Shown: in pieces, positions 47,160 to 58,850 of the stretch
Numbering within the stretch: the stretch's first letter is position 1
How the letters are laid out: each line of letters begins with the position of its first letter
NCBI RefSeq assembly: GCF_028372415.1
Contig: NC_092875.1
Location: 53,943,728 to 54,007,727 of the forward strand
Source: Notamacropus eugenii
Lineage: Eukaryota > Chordata > Mammalia > Diprotodontia > Macropodidae
Reading direction: 5' to 3'
Length of the DNA: 64,000 nucleotides
Made by a program: the position numbers and the translations under genes
Notes under the pieces: model-generated
Seen by the model: only the letters and a program-made list of their open reading frames with translations
The model's database searches: none
Told to the model about the DNA's origin: nothing

Positions 47160-49260
47160 TGGGGACTGAAATTTAACAGCTTAACATCTGTGTTTTGATG
47201 TAATTGTTTTCCTTTCTGTACCTATTCATGTTATTTTAAGCATTTAAAAATACCAATTTGAGAAGAAGATAGGTCTATGGGCTTCCCTAAACCCCCTGGT
47301 CTAAAGGGTCTATTAACAGGAAGAAGGTTTAAGAATCCTTGACTTTAAATTATCTCGAAAGATTGCTGATTTGTTCTCCCACTTCCAGGCAAATCAAATT
47401 TTCTGTCACACAAACTAATCCTGGAAACATTCAGCAACCCTAACAACAGCATTCTAGGATGGTAATAAGGAAATTTCAGTGGAAAGATACCATTTGGGAT
47501 TCCTGGTCAGAGGCATAATTTTTTTTCTGTCTTTGTCTTCTGCCTTTAGGGGCCAAGCTGTCAAGATTTTGAAGATTTCACCACTGGCCTCCCAGTCTGC
47601 TCAGGTTTCCTCGGGAACTAACCTTGCTTTGTGTCTAAACCCTAAGCCAATATCTCCTGGTGACATAGATCTCGAACCCCTCAAAGCGCTCCCTTCAGAA
47701 CTCGTTTACACATTGTTTGTAGACTGAAATGTCTGAGTCCTCCCTGAAATGCTTGTCTTCAATAGAGACTCTAGTCTAGTCTATTTTCCTTTATTTTTGA
47801 AACTTCCCTTGTATGACAGTAAATATTAAGGCTGGTTTTTGTTGTTGTTTTGGGGTTGTTGCCACCAACTTGTTTTGTGGAGGATAGGCTTTTTCTAAAT
47901 AAACAAAAGAATGAATGAATAGTAGATACATTAATAAATGAAGGAATGAATGAATGAGTAGAAGGACCAGTGTATCAAGCCTTCCTTATTCATTGTTTCT
48001 GGCATCTTGGTTCTTTCCTCTGTTGTCTTCCCACCCCTCCGTCGCAGTTTCTTCTCTTGGACAGTGTGAACAGAAGGCTCATGGCAAATGCTAATAGGAA
48101 TGAGGGAACCACAGCCAGAGGAAGGGACAATTCCTTTATCTTTCGAAACCAGAAAGAGGAGGAGGAAGAGAAAAAAAATCTTATTTTTACTTCCTCCCTC
48201 CCTCCCCGCTTCCCACCTTTGCTACATTACATTCATTTTCCAACATATCCTTCCTCTGTCCCTTACACATCAAACGAGCTTGACAGCTTGTACAGTGTTC
48301 CAAATCCATAATTGGGCTGAGGGAGTAAATTTTGTCCTTTTTTGGAGTCTTGGTTAGATGGACTTAGTTAATTCCCAGTAGGTCTGTGACTGATGAAGTT
48401 AGGTAGAAAAAGAAACTTCCCTGACCGGGAATCGAACCCGGGCCGCGGCGGTGAAAGCGCCGAATCCTAGCCACTAGACCACCAGGGAACGGTAAGAGTT
48501 CTTCTCACAAGTATTGTATGCATCGGGGGTTTTTTTTCCGCCTTTTCTTCTGTTGTTCTTGAAGAAGTAAATTACTTCTCTTATTTCAAGTCTTTTCAAG
48601 CAAGTATCTCCTTCCTTCTGTCTATTCCTCTATCTATCCAATCAATCAACACGCATTGATTAAGTATGAGCCCTATACATTAGCCTCTTGCCATTTAAAC
48701 CAGAAAATTAAAAATTAAAAAAAAAACAACAAACCTCTGCCCTCAAGGAACTTGTATTTTACCCCGCAACCCACAGGTCCTTCGAGAACCTCAGGCACAG
48801 TAAACCACAGTAAACCACTCTTGGCGCATCTGGCCAAGGGGCACATTCCTACAGCCACTTCAGATCACACAAAGCCTTAACAAAGCAAGATCTCTTACCT
48901 CACACAACCCCTTCCCCATCCCCAGGAGTACTTGGCGCTTCAGGGGTTCTTGGAAGGAACTTAAGCATTGCAAAGTCCCAGGAGAGCACTTGGGGCCGGA
49001 CGCAGAGGGACAAAAACACAGCACTGTGCAAGTACTCAGTCTGGAAACGGACCCTGCTTGAAGCTTGGGAGCGACTTTTGTCTCCTTTACACACGTAAAA
49101 TACTGGGATCTCCAGGAGCATGGTGAACACTTAGCCCTGAAGTTTTGTGCTAGGACACCCTGGGGAAGTTTGAGATCCGCAACTCTCGGAAGAGCCTGGG
49201 GAGAAACGCTGAAGGAAACCAGCCCTGCCAAGGTGGAGGCGTAGTAGTCTCCTCCTGCCT
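47160..49260 (+). repeat. segmental duplicate B, with tRNA-Glu
   Basis: Pairs in direct orientation with 52570-55170 and, for 47380-48720, in inverse orientation with copy A. Shared blocks with C include CCTTTCTGTACC..TATTTTAAGCATT (47210), 'CTAATCCTGGAA.CATTCAG' (47420), 'AATAGGAATGAGGGAA' (48091) and the 'GAGTACTTGGCGCTTCAG' to 'GATCTCCAGGA' stretch (48927-49120). Confidence 0.8.
48417..48488 (-). tRNA. tRNA-Glu (TTC)
   Basis: Identical over 72 bases to the gene at 39868. On the minus strand a TTTTT terminator lies about 6-10 bases downstream (near 48406-48410), unlike the left copy. The 5' flank is recognisably related to that of the left copy but clearly diverged. Confidence 0.96.
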
Positions 49261-49439
49261 GCCAGTTTGGTGGGACCGGTTTAAACAGGGCGCGGGCTTC
49301 GAAAGAACACAGGTAAAGCTTCCAGGATGACTGACCAGGGTTGAGAATCTTCATCAGCCCCAACGCCTTGTAAACTGAACTGAGGCAGGTGGCACCAGAC
49401 AGGGTCCAGGAAAGTGTTTAAAGGCCAGAATGAGCTGGT

Positions 49440-50999
49440 ACCAGGATAAGAAGTGAGGCAATCCAACCATAGTGTTTTATTAAGCACCGATTAAGTGCTA
49501 GGTGTAAGGAGAAACCAAGAGCTCTAGGAGCATACTTTCTACTAGGAAGGGTGTCGTGGGGAGAGTGGAGGTCAATCCAATAGGATTTGAGAAGATCAGC
49601 GCTAGCCACGAGCAGGATCCCTAAACGTTTTCCAAGGGAGATGACATCGAAACGGACCTTTAAAGCAAGAATAAAAAGTTGATGAAAAGGGGACTGTCTT
49701 TGTCTGCAGAGCCTAAGGGAAATTTACAATTAAATGAAATCATATGAAATGATGCAAGGACACTACATCAATTTTCAACCTCCCTCCAGGCTTCAAGTTT
49801 TATAGTTTCATCTCCGAGGAGAGAGGGATTTAAGAGGTTAGTTTCTTTCAGTAGACAGAGTTCGGTGCATATAAATACTTCAACCTTTTCTCCTCCCGCC
49901 TCCGCCTAGCAGGGGAAGAGGAATAGAATTCGAGAGAACGGTAGCTAAGATTATAGAGAATCATCTAGGATCTCTAGATTATACAGAATCATCTAGATCT
50001 CTAGAATCATATAGGGAATCATCATCTATAATTGGCTATGGCCAGAACAGGACAGGTCAATATGCCTTAGGTGCCGAAGGAGGGTACTTAGTAACCTAGG
50101 GGCGGGAGCTGCGGGCTCTGTTGGATTGGGGAAATGTGTTGTATGAATCACTGAATATTCCCATCTTGAAAACGTGAGCAGCATAGTCATTTGTCCGCAT
50201 CCCTAAATCCCGTAACTCAACGAAAAATAGAGTTCTTTTCAAGCTGGCAAAAAAAACCTAGAAGAAAGCATTTGTGATTTCTGGGTTTACTTTTATTCGG
50301 TAGAACATCAGGAATACATCCTCCACCGTGTAAGGTTTCTGATTACTCCTCAGTCCCTTGTCTGCTCTCCCAGTTTCTTCTTGAAGGCAAATCTCTGGCT
50401 CGTGTAATTCAAGATTCTCTCCCAAGTAGAGGAAGGGCAGTCAGGAAATATCCCACTCTTTTGTATCATCATACTTTGGGGTGGGGCACTTCTGGAATGT
50501 GATATTTTGACCCTCACACCATGGTCTGATGGGTCCAATCTTACACACTCACTAGGTCTAATCTCAGGGACGACTCAAGTGATCACCATTTATTTTTCTG
50601 ACTTTTTAAATATTTGCAACCACTGCTTACTCTGGGAAATCTCTGAATATAGTTTACATACTGTTCTCGTCCAGCTTTCCATAAACGTGCACAACAGGTA
50701 CCCCAGTCTCACTCAAGCACTCAAAGTAAAAAACACACATTGCTTTCAAGACAGCCTCCATTTCCCCCCTCAGGTACCTTGGTGCAAAGATACCAAGGAC
50801 CATGTAAACAGTGAAGAAAACACATAAACAACTCATAATCATTTAACACAATTCTCTGTTAGTAAGTTCTGCTTTTACACAAAGGTCCTAAAGTCCTCTA
50901 GGTTTGGAGTTGTGAAGTTCCCTTAGAAGGGAACTAAGCTTGGGGTCGACTTGGGGTTACTAGGCAGCTCTGGCTTTAATTGAATAGTGGAGTGATTTA
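49440..50999. other. mostly unassigned; short L2-like fragment at 49460-49600
   Basis: A reverse-oriented fragment ('TTATTAAGCACCGATTAAGTGC' block at 49479) resembles an L2-like terminus. Imperfect repeats of ATCATCTAGATCTCTAGA type lie at 49960-50030. Nothing else recognised. Confidence 0.35.
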
Positions 51000-51029
51000 G
51001 TTCACTTTGAGGAAAATCTAGATTCAGAA

Positions 51030-51560
51030 ATCATTTCGGCAGATGTTTTAGTATGGCTTGAAGGTGAAGTGGGGGAGAGAATTGAAACCAGAGACCAATT
51101 AGGAGGCTATTGAAATAGTTCAGGTGAAAAGTTAACAGAGATGCTAAGTGAGTAGAGGGAAGGGACAGATATGAGAGATGTTGTGGAAGTAGAAATGACA
51201 ATCAGCAATTTATTAGATGTGTGAGATTAGTGAGTGAAGAATAGGGATTGATTCTGATTACAAACTGTGTAGCTGGAAGGATGCTGGTGCCCTTAGTAGA
51301 AAAAGGAATATTTCGAAGAAAGAAGGTTGGACTGGGAGGAGTAGAGGGGGTAGGAAGGTTAGATGTGTTAGTTTGTGATACTTCAGGGACATTCAATTGG
51401 AAATCAAGCAAGTGATGATGTAGGACTGGAGGATGGGAAAGACCACAGCTGGAGATATATATGAGAAAGAGATATTTAAATAGAGACATAAACATAGACA
51501 TGGATATATGGGTAATACATATGATATTTAAACCAATGTTAACTGATGAATTCCTCAAGA
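51030..51560 (-). mobile_element. L2-like LINE fragment
   Basis: Reverse-oriented coding-like blocks ('GCTGGAAGGATGCTGGTGCCC' at about 51272 and the 'ACATTCAATTGGAAATCAAGC' block at 51389) parallel those at 12.46-12.58 kb and 27.66-27.72 kb. Confidence 0.5.
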
Positions 51561-51899
51561 AAAGAGTAGAGAGAAGAGAGAACAGGACCCCATATAGTCT
51601 CTTGGTGTATTCCCACAGTTAGGGGGCAAAATAGGAAGGATGACCCATTTACCAGGAATAGTTAATGGTCACTCTTTTGGGCTATAGATTCTCATCCCCT
51701 CCCCACTGAAGTATAGGGAAAACAAGCAAGGTGGGCTGGAGAGTGTTCTAGTGTCTGGATTCTGAGGGTCCCCAACAAACCCAAAATATGGGAGACTTTT
51801 AATAAATACTATGCCCCAAAAGAAGAAACCTATCAACTCAGTGGAACTGAATGGAGGAGAGTTTGCATATTCCCTATATGAAAGGTGAAAATAAGAATG

Positions 51900-52570
51900 A
51901 CTGAGGATTTCTCCAAGGAAAAATCTTTCTTCTTGTTCTTAAGCAAACTGAGAAAGGCAGTTTCATTTGTGGCCTCCATTTTCCCTTCTCATGAAATCTC
52001 CTAAACCCTCTGCAGTATAGCTTTCGACCACATCATTCAACTGAAATGGCAATTTCCAAAGTCACCAATGATTCCTTAATTGTCCAGTGTAACCACCGTT
52101 TTTCAAACTGCCCAATCAATAGACTCTTGTAGCTCCTTGTTACTTCTAGGATCAAAAATAAGCTTCTCTGTTTGGGCGTTTAATCATTTCACAACCTGCC
52201 TCCCTTTTACCTTTCCAGTCTGCTTAGGCATTGTGAGTTTCCTTCAAGACTCATTTTAAATTCTACCTTTTGCATAAGGCTCTTCCTTTTTTCCCAGTTA
52301 CCAGGGTCTTTTTCTCCAAGATCACCTTGATTTTGATATGTATGTCTTATATTTCTATTAAAAATGCTAATAATGTAAATTAAACTTAAAAGTGTGTTCA
52401 CACTTTGTGAGGAGAGGTAATTATTAAGCATTTAGTAGTACATGCCTGCAATAAATATGTTGTTCCCCTTCCAGAATGTAAATTCCTTCAGGACAAGTAT
52501 TTTCACTCGACTTGTTTTCTCAGAACATAGCTATAGCACCTGGCACATGGCAAGCACTTAAATGAATGAT
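51900..52570 (+). mobile_element. L2-like LINE, related to 45800-47150
   Basis: 'TTCAACTGAAATGGCAATTTCC' (52037), then 'TAGGATCAAAAATAAGCTTC' (52147), 'TTTACCTTTCCAGTCTGCTTAG' (52206) and a terminal 'GCACCTGGCACATGGCAAGC' (52536). Adjoins duplicate C as its relative adjoins duplicate B. Confidence 0.65.
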
Positions 52571-53126
52571 TCTTTACCTAGTGCACCTGAACTTTATTTT
52601 TTGAAGCTAATAACTATATTTCCATTTATATGTTTTCCTTTATAATATAATCATTTTATGTTATGTATTTTAAAACACTAATTTTAATAGGGGTCCATAG
52701 ACTTCACCTGACTTCTAAAGGGGTCTGTGACATTAAAAAAAGGTTAAGAACCCCTGAATTAAAAGCTTGTTGGTTGATTGTTGAATTCCATTACCACTCC
52801 CCAGCAAAATGAGCCAGATGAGCTAATCCTGGAAGCATTCAGTTACTCTAATATTGGCATTCTAGAAAGGGTAACCCATACCTTTTCCTTTGCATGGGAT
52901 GTGGGATTCCTGTACTGGGCAAGAAGACTGGTCATTTGTCTCAGTCTTTGCCCTTTGCCTTTAGGGCTGGTCCAGTTTAGTGAATACACACTCTAGTAGG
53001 ATACTGTTTTGACTATCGTCTCCTCCCTGACTCCTCAGGTTTCACTGATATCATTTTGTGCTTGAGCATCAATTGCAGTAAATGCACAATCCCCAAGTGT
53101 CTCTAAGTTGAAATAGTTGACAGGTT

Positions 53127-53656
53127 TGTATGGGATAAAAAGACCCTTAAATAAATGAAGAGGCTTCTCAATAAGAACAGAAAGAAAAAGATTTATTACA
53201 ATTCTCGAGAAAGGGATGTCCTTCCACCAGGTTGGGGAATCTGAAGGAAGGAGGCAACTTACAGAAATTGAAGCACAATTTTTATACCCTAACGCAGAGA
53301 ATCCCACCTCCCCACTATCCCCCTCTCCATTGGCTGGGAGGTGGGCTTACAATCTAAGGGTGAGAAACTAGACAAACCCCGGGAAATCTTCACCTATCCC
53401 AACACAATTACCTCATCTAATATCTAACTTAACTGCTGATGTGGCTTTAGAAAAGAGGGGAGGAGGAGAAGCGGGAAATGGTAGCATTGATGTGGCAACA
53501 GTACAACAAACAAAGGGGAGATTTGAGTAACTTCCAAGTTTCAGGCTACAGCCCACAGCACTTTCACAAAGAAAGCTGGTAGCTGCTAAGGGGGGGGGGG
53601 GGGGGGGAGAGAGGGAACCAACTGACCACCCACAAGCCCTGGATACCTGAAACTCA
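53127..53656 (-). mobile_element. solo LTR in duplicate C
   Basis: Read on the minus strand: TGAGTTTCAGG start, a GGGTATAAAAAT TATA box, an AATAAA signal about 60 bases before the end, and ATACA at the 3' end. AGGT occurs beside both ends, but the target duplication is not exact, so ends are approximate. Contains the G18 run. It inserted after the duplication. Fossil; class not assigned. Confidence 0.6.
53590..53607 (+). repeat. poly-G run
   Basis: About 18 consecutive G, an unusually long homopolymer of G. Confidence 0.9.
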
Positions 53657-54449
53657 GGTATCCAGCTAGAGAGGCCTTATGGAAGAAAAATTTTATTTAG
53701 GAAATCCAATATTCCCCATATTTTTATTATGAAAAGTCTTCATAATCTCCTCATCTCACTCAGATTTGTGGATAAACTGAAAGGTCAATCTTCCTTGGAT
53801 ACTTTTACTTGATTTATGGCATCAAATAGGATGGGACTCCAGTCTGGCCCATTTCCTTTATCTCTTAAACTTCCATTTAACCATAGCAAATGGAATCTCT
53901 ATTTTATGTAGTGAATTAATTTTGCAAAGGATCTACCTTTTGTTTGATTGTGTGTGTGTGTTTAAATCAATAAGAGGAAGTTAGCACATCTGCTTTTATA
54001 ATTGTTAATGTCATTTATTTTCTTTCCCCTAATATCTTTCTATCTTTGGTTCCAGGCAGAAGCCAATAGGAATGAGGGAAATGTGTTTTGGATATCGGAG
54101 GGAAGAAATTTTGAAAGGAGAGGAGGAAGGGAGAGAGGAATGGAGGAAGAAAAAGAAAAGAAAAATAAAGAAACAATTACATTTTTGTTACATCACATTC
54201 ATTTTTTAACACATGCCTCCTTTCTCTGCTCTTCATTTTTTCCCTGGAGGGGACAAAAGCAGTTGAGGAAAACCACCTGATATGTCAGCCATGTTTCACA
54301 ATAGGTGCAATACTCTAACCCTATAACCCAGGATGGTATTAAATTTCATATTAGCCCAGGTACTGGTCAGAAGGATTGAACTGATAGTTTCTAAGTTCCT
54401 AATAAATTAGATAAGAAGTAAAAGAAGCAGGACCATTAAAAAAAGGAAC

Positions 54450-54505
54450 TTCATAACCAACAATTGAGCCCTGGCTTCCAAATTCTAACCCTAGACCACC
54501 AGGGA
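54450..54505 (-). pseudogene. tRNA-Glu pseudogene
   Basis: Aligns with the 72-base tRNA-Glu at 48417 at the matching place in duplicate C, but is only 56 bases. The tRNA 5' third is well kept (complement of CTAGACCACCAGGGA). The region covering the TTC anticodon is shortened and the acceptor and T arms no longer pair. The B box is lost. It should not make a tRNA. Confidence 0.8.
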
Positions 54506-55234
54506 GACTTGTGTCAGTGTTGCTATTTCATAGTCATATCCTATTATATAAAATTTATTGCCTGTCTTTTTTTGAATGTTTCCTGTTGGAATGAACTACT
54601 TATCTGGTCTTAAATTCTTCAGGGTATCTCCATCTATACACGCATTCATTTGTCTATCTCTATATTTATCTAATCAACTGACATGCATTGATTAAGTGCC
54701 TACTTTATAGTTGTGCCCTCCTGATTCAAAAAGGAAAATCTCCTCCCTCAAAGAATTTACATCCCAGTCTGGGAAACAAGAGATGCATAGAGGACCACAG
54801 GTACAATATGCACAACGAAATTCCCATGGAGAAGGAAAGGGCAGACACCTGAAACCACAAGTATCCCAGAACCTCGACTTTAATAACAAAGATCTTTCCC
54901 CTACCCTCCCTCACCCCCAGTAGAATCTGGCACTTCAGAGACTCCGGAAAAGGATTTGAGCATTCCAAAAGCCTAGGGAAGTACTCTGGAGGGACCACAG
55001 ACTGACAGAAACACAGCAATGTGTAGTACTCGATATGGAAAACGAGCTTGGAGACTGATGGAGAGCAACATCTGTCCTGTTATACACACTATATGTACTG
55101 TAGGTCTCCAGGAACCAGGCAAACACTCACTCACTTGGCCCCTTGGCTCTAGGAAATCCTTGGGCAGTTAGCCTAGACTGCCTGGAGAGTGCATTTCCAT
55201 GTGACGATCACTGCAGTTCTTGAATTTGTCCATC

Positions 55235-55490
55235 TTCATTGAATGTGGCATAGTAGCAAGAGTGCAGAAACCTTGCTATAAATCCTGCCTTTCCCATTTA
55301 CTGCTTCTCTAACCATAGACAAAACACTTCCCTTCCTTGTGCTTCAGTTTCTCCATCTGTGAAATGAGAAAAAATAGCAACTGTGGTTTAACTTCAGAGG
55401 TTTATCTTGAGGACCAAATGAGGTAAGGTAAAGTTCTTTGCAACCTTTTAGCCTTAGGTGAAAGCCATTTTTAAAAATTACTATTAGTTC
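55235..55490 (+). mobile_element. MIR SINE
   Basis: Plus-oriented: 'CATAGTAGCAAGAGTGCAGA', core 'GTGCTTCAGTTTCTCCATCTG' with GAAATGAG, then 'GAGGACCAAATGAGGTAAGG' and 'GTTCTTTGCAACC'. Diverged. Confidence 0.65.
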
Positions 55491-56026
55491 CACAAGGGAT
55501 CGATATTTCACAAGACACTCATGTAATTCATTTTAACCTTTCTAACCAGTTTCCTCATCTATAAAGTCAGAAAGCAGTAATTTTACTATCAACTTTACAA
55601 TTTGCTATGAGGAATGGATTTTAAGATGCGTAGCACTCTGTATATGGGAGCTGTTTTTGCAGTGCAGGCAATTTTGAGTATCTTATTTGACAAGACTGTA
55701 GGAATTTTGAGGTTTTGTCTACAGTTTATCCTCACAGCCTCTGCTCTGAACTCCTACCTCACCTAAAAATGTCAGGCCACTTTTCTTCCTCATTATCAAA
55801 TGGGATTATCAGGTGATACAACAAATGCATCCCAGAACAAATGGACCCATGAATGCCTTGGCCTCAGATATGTCTTTATTGATTTCCTACCATATGTAGG
55901 AAACCTCCAGAGGACTTAGGGACATTCACTAGGCCTTAAAGAATTACTGTATGTAGATTTTGACTTCTCCCTGCCTGAGTTCAGATCTCTCTTGGCTCTT
56001 CCAGTGTCTGCCAAGAAAGCTTAAGT
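55491..56026. other. nothing recognised
   Basis: No gene or clear repeat seen. Confidence 0.4.
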
Positions 56027-56203
56027 CAGGGGTGGGGAACCTGTGACCCTGAGGACACATGTAGCCTTCTAGGTCCTTAAGTGCAGTCTTTTGACTGAGT
56101 CCAAGCTTTACAGAACAAATTCTTTTATGAATGGGATTTCTTCTGTGAAGTTGGATTTAGTCAAAGGGCCACCCTTGAAGACATAGAGGGTCACATGTTT
56201 CCT
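56027..56203. mobile_element. hAT non-autonomous element, 3'-truncated
   Basis: Starts CAGGGGTGGGGAACCTGTGA and follows the 10803-11002 copy ('TTTTGACTGAGTCCAAGCTT', 'TTACAGAACAAATTC') until about 56203, where the right end is lost. More diverged than the first copy. Confidence 0.75.
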
Positions 56204-56629
56204 CAGAGAAGAAGACCAGGAGCACATGACAGGCAGTAGAAAGGGAGAGTGGTACTGTGAAAAATACCCTCTCTTATGGTTCACAGTAGGACAAATTGAA
56301 AAGGGGGGAGGTGAAATTAATAGATTTTATGATCCCCAAATATAAGATGTCCTTGTTGATTTCCTACTGCAAGTAGGGCACATAAACCTTGAGACAGACA
56401 CAAGCTTACTTTGTCCCCTTATTTGGAAGAGTTGAAAATAGTTGAATATTCCAAACATTCTATGACTTTAGGAAAGGGACTCAATCATTTGAGACACCAG
56501 TATTCTGATGGAAATGTATATATGATGGCACTTTCCCATAACACTTCTTTGATTGTCACTAGGAACAATGTGGCATTTCTGATTCAGGCTTCCCTGAAAA
56601 ACCCTGAGAATACAGATGGGATTGGTTTC

Positions 56630-57690
56630 TACAGAACTTTCTCCATAACTGCCAAAGTTAATGGCATTTTCTCAATCCTCATATTTCTAACTATCTCTAA
56701 AACCTTTGACACATTTTATTGTACTTTTTTTCTTCTCTCTAGGTTTCTGTGACAATACTCTCTCCTGATTCTCCTCCTAGCTATATGACCTCAGTATCCT
56801 TTGCTGGATCTTCATCCAGGTCATACACTAACTGTGGGGGTCCCACAAGACTGTATCCTGAGCCACCACTTCTCCTGTAGAGAACCTTGAGGGGTTTGAA
56901 AGATCTCCTTATCAAGAGTTCACCTCCTCCAAAGGAGAGTAGCTGACTTGAGAAGTTAAGTGATATGTTGTTCTCAGGTGCACGTCCTTGAATTCGGGTG
57001 TCGAAGTTCCAGGAATCAGGGCCCCTGCTATACAGGATAACATTCCGATAAAGAGGCCTTGAGACCTCCCGTTCTACTTATCACAATCTCTTCTGCTTCA
57101 TGCCTCAATTGCTACCCCTATTGTTTTTTACTATTTAAGCACCCCGACCCCCTAATTTATTGGCTCAGTACGTCCAGAATAAACTCAGCTTGTTCAGACT
57201 GCTGTGTCCCGCCTGTCTTTTCATCTTCACTCTGTGAGCCCGGTAACTGCCCCCGACCTGCGGGACTGCGCTGGCCGAAGCATTCTCCCTCTGTACTATT
57301 TCAATTGGTAATCTCATCAACACCCTAGACTCAATTATTATCCCTATGTTGTTGATATTCTAATTTACTTATCCACCCTAACCTCTCTCCAGACCTCCAG
57401 TCCCGCATCTCCAGCTCTTTATTAAACATCCCAAACTGAATGTCCCATAAGCATCTTAAAACCAAAATGTCCAAAACCAAATTCATTATCTTTTTCCTAA
57501 AATCCTCCTCTCTTCCTAACTTCCTTTTTATTATGGAGGGCACCATCATCCTTCTAATCAGCCAGGTTCAAAACTTAAGACATCATCCTTGATTTCTTTC
57601 TTCTCCTCAAGATTCATATCTTGTAATCTTTGCTAGGAGATCAGGTCTGCTCTAGATTTGCTGTCCCTCTGGAGGAGATAAAATTTTCCT
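56630..57690 (+). mobile_element. L2-like LINE interrupted by a solo LTR
   Basis: 'TTTCTGTGACAATACTCTCTCC' and 'TTTGCTGGATCTTCATCCAGG' blocks before the LTR, then 'CCTCTGTACTATTTC..CATCAACACC' and 'TAAGCATCTTAAAACC' after it, in the family's order (compare 3470-3700 and 4298-4400). Confidence 0.65.
56876..57282 (+). mobile_element. solo LTR with 6-base target duplication
   Basis: A 407 bp LTR with TG...CA ends, flanked by TTCTCC at 56870-56875 and at 57283-57288. It carries a TATTTAAG TATA-like box near 57131, an AATAAA signal near 57178 and a T/G-rich segment after it. A 6-base duplication is typical of class II (betaretrovirus-like) elements, but the sequence itself was not matched to a family. 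The clean duplication suggests it is younger than the L2-like host. Fossil. Confidence 0.8.
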
Positions 57691-57879
57691 TAATTGTACA
57701 AAGAAAGGCAGAGACAGATGACATATCTTTTGGGACATGGCACCAGTTAACTTTTTGAGGAATAAAGATAACAAGCAGATGTCCCAGGGATTACCCTGGA
57801 CAAAGACAACAACTTTTAATAATTCCTTTAAAGTAACTTAGAGGGAAAGCTGATTTCCTGAGCTCAATTCAAAGATATA

Positions 57880-58850
57880 TATATATATATGGAATTGATT
57901 CAAATTTGCAAAAATGAAAGCCATTCCCCAGTTGGTAAATGTTCAAAGGACATGAATAGGTAGTTTCCAAAGGAAGAAATCCAATGTACTGTAACTATAT
58001 AGAATTGCTCTCAATAGCTAATAATTATGGAAATGCAAATTAAAAGTGCTCTCAGGTTCCATTCTATACTAATAAGATTGGCAAAGATGACAAAAGAGGA
58101 AAATGACAAATGTTGGGAGGAATACACTAGTGAGTTATTGGTAGAGTTGTGAATTGGTACAACCATTATAGAAAACAATTTAAAACTACACCCAGTTACT
58201 AAACTTGTACATACTCTTTGACCCAATAATATTGCTACTAGGTTTATGAACCAAAGAGATCAAAAGAAAAAGGGAAAAAAGGACACGTTAAAAAAAAATT
58301 ATAGCAGTTTTTTTTGTGTGTGATGGTAAAGTATTGGAAACTAGGGAGATATCCATCATTGGGAGAATGGTTGAATAAATAATAATATATGACTATAATG
58401 GAATGTTATGGTATTGTCCTAAGAAATAAAAAGGGGATAATTTCAAAAAAAACCCAAAACCTGGGAAGGTTTCTATTAACTGATAGAGTGAAATGAGCTC
58501 TAAAAATGAGCTCCAAAAAACCAGGATGTTATTATGCAATAACAACATTGTAAAGACAAAGAATTTTGAAAGACTTAAAACCTCTGATCAAAGCAGTGAC
58601 CAACTGATTTCAGAGAACTCATGATGAAACACAATATGGGACCCACCTCCCTACCCAGAAGTGACAGAGTCAAAGTGGAGATTGAAGCATATATTTTGAA
58701 AGGCTTATTTAATTCTTGGATTTATGTTGTTTGACTGTGCATATTTTTATGATGGATTTGCTTTTTTCCCCATTTTTTCCAATGTAGGAGGTTGGCAGGA
58801 GAGAGAGAAAATTGATATTTGCTAATTGGATAAATGAAACTATCCTATCA
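57880..58850 (+). mobile_element. L1 3' end
   Basis: 'CCCCAGTTGGTAAATGTTCAAA' (57926), 'GGAAATGCAAATTAAAAGTGC' (58029), 'TATGACTATAATGGAATGTTATG' (58388), then the 3' UTR. Same order as 18.0-18.97 kb, diverged; AT run at 57876-57890. Confidence 0.75.

Larger units (their letters stand above)
52570..55170 (+). repeat. segmental duplicate C, with a tRNA-Glu relic
   Basis: Direct, diverged copy of 47160-49260. Aligned landmarks: 'GCTAATCCTGGAAGCATTCAG' (52821), 'GGGATTCCTGTACTGGGCAAG' (52902), 'CCAATAGGAATGAGGGAAATG' (54063), 'CATGCATTGATTAAGTGCC' (54681) and 'GGCACTTCAGAGACTCCGG' (54929). An LTR (53127-53656) is present only in this copy. Confidence 0.75.

Noticed and set aside
48860-49363. 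A 167-codon minus-strand open frame, the longest in the window
   Set aside because: No domain or known family, composition like random GC-richer DNA, and the related stretch in duplicate C (about 54.9-55.2 kb) does not keep the frame.
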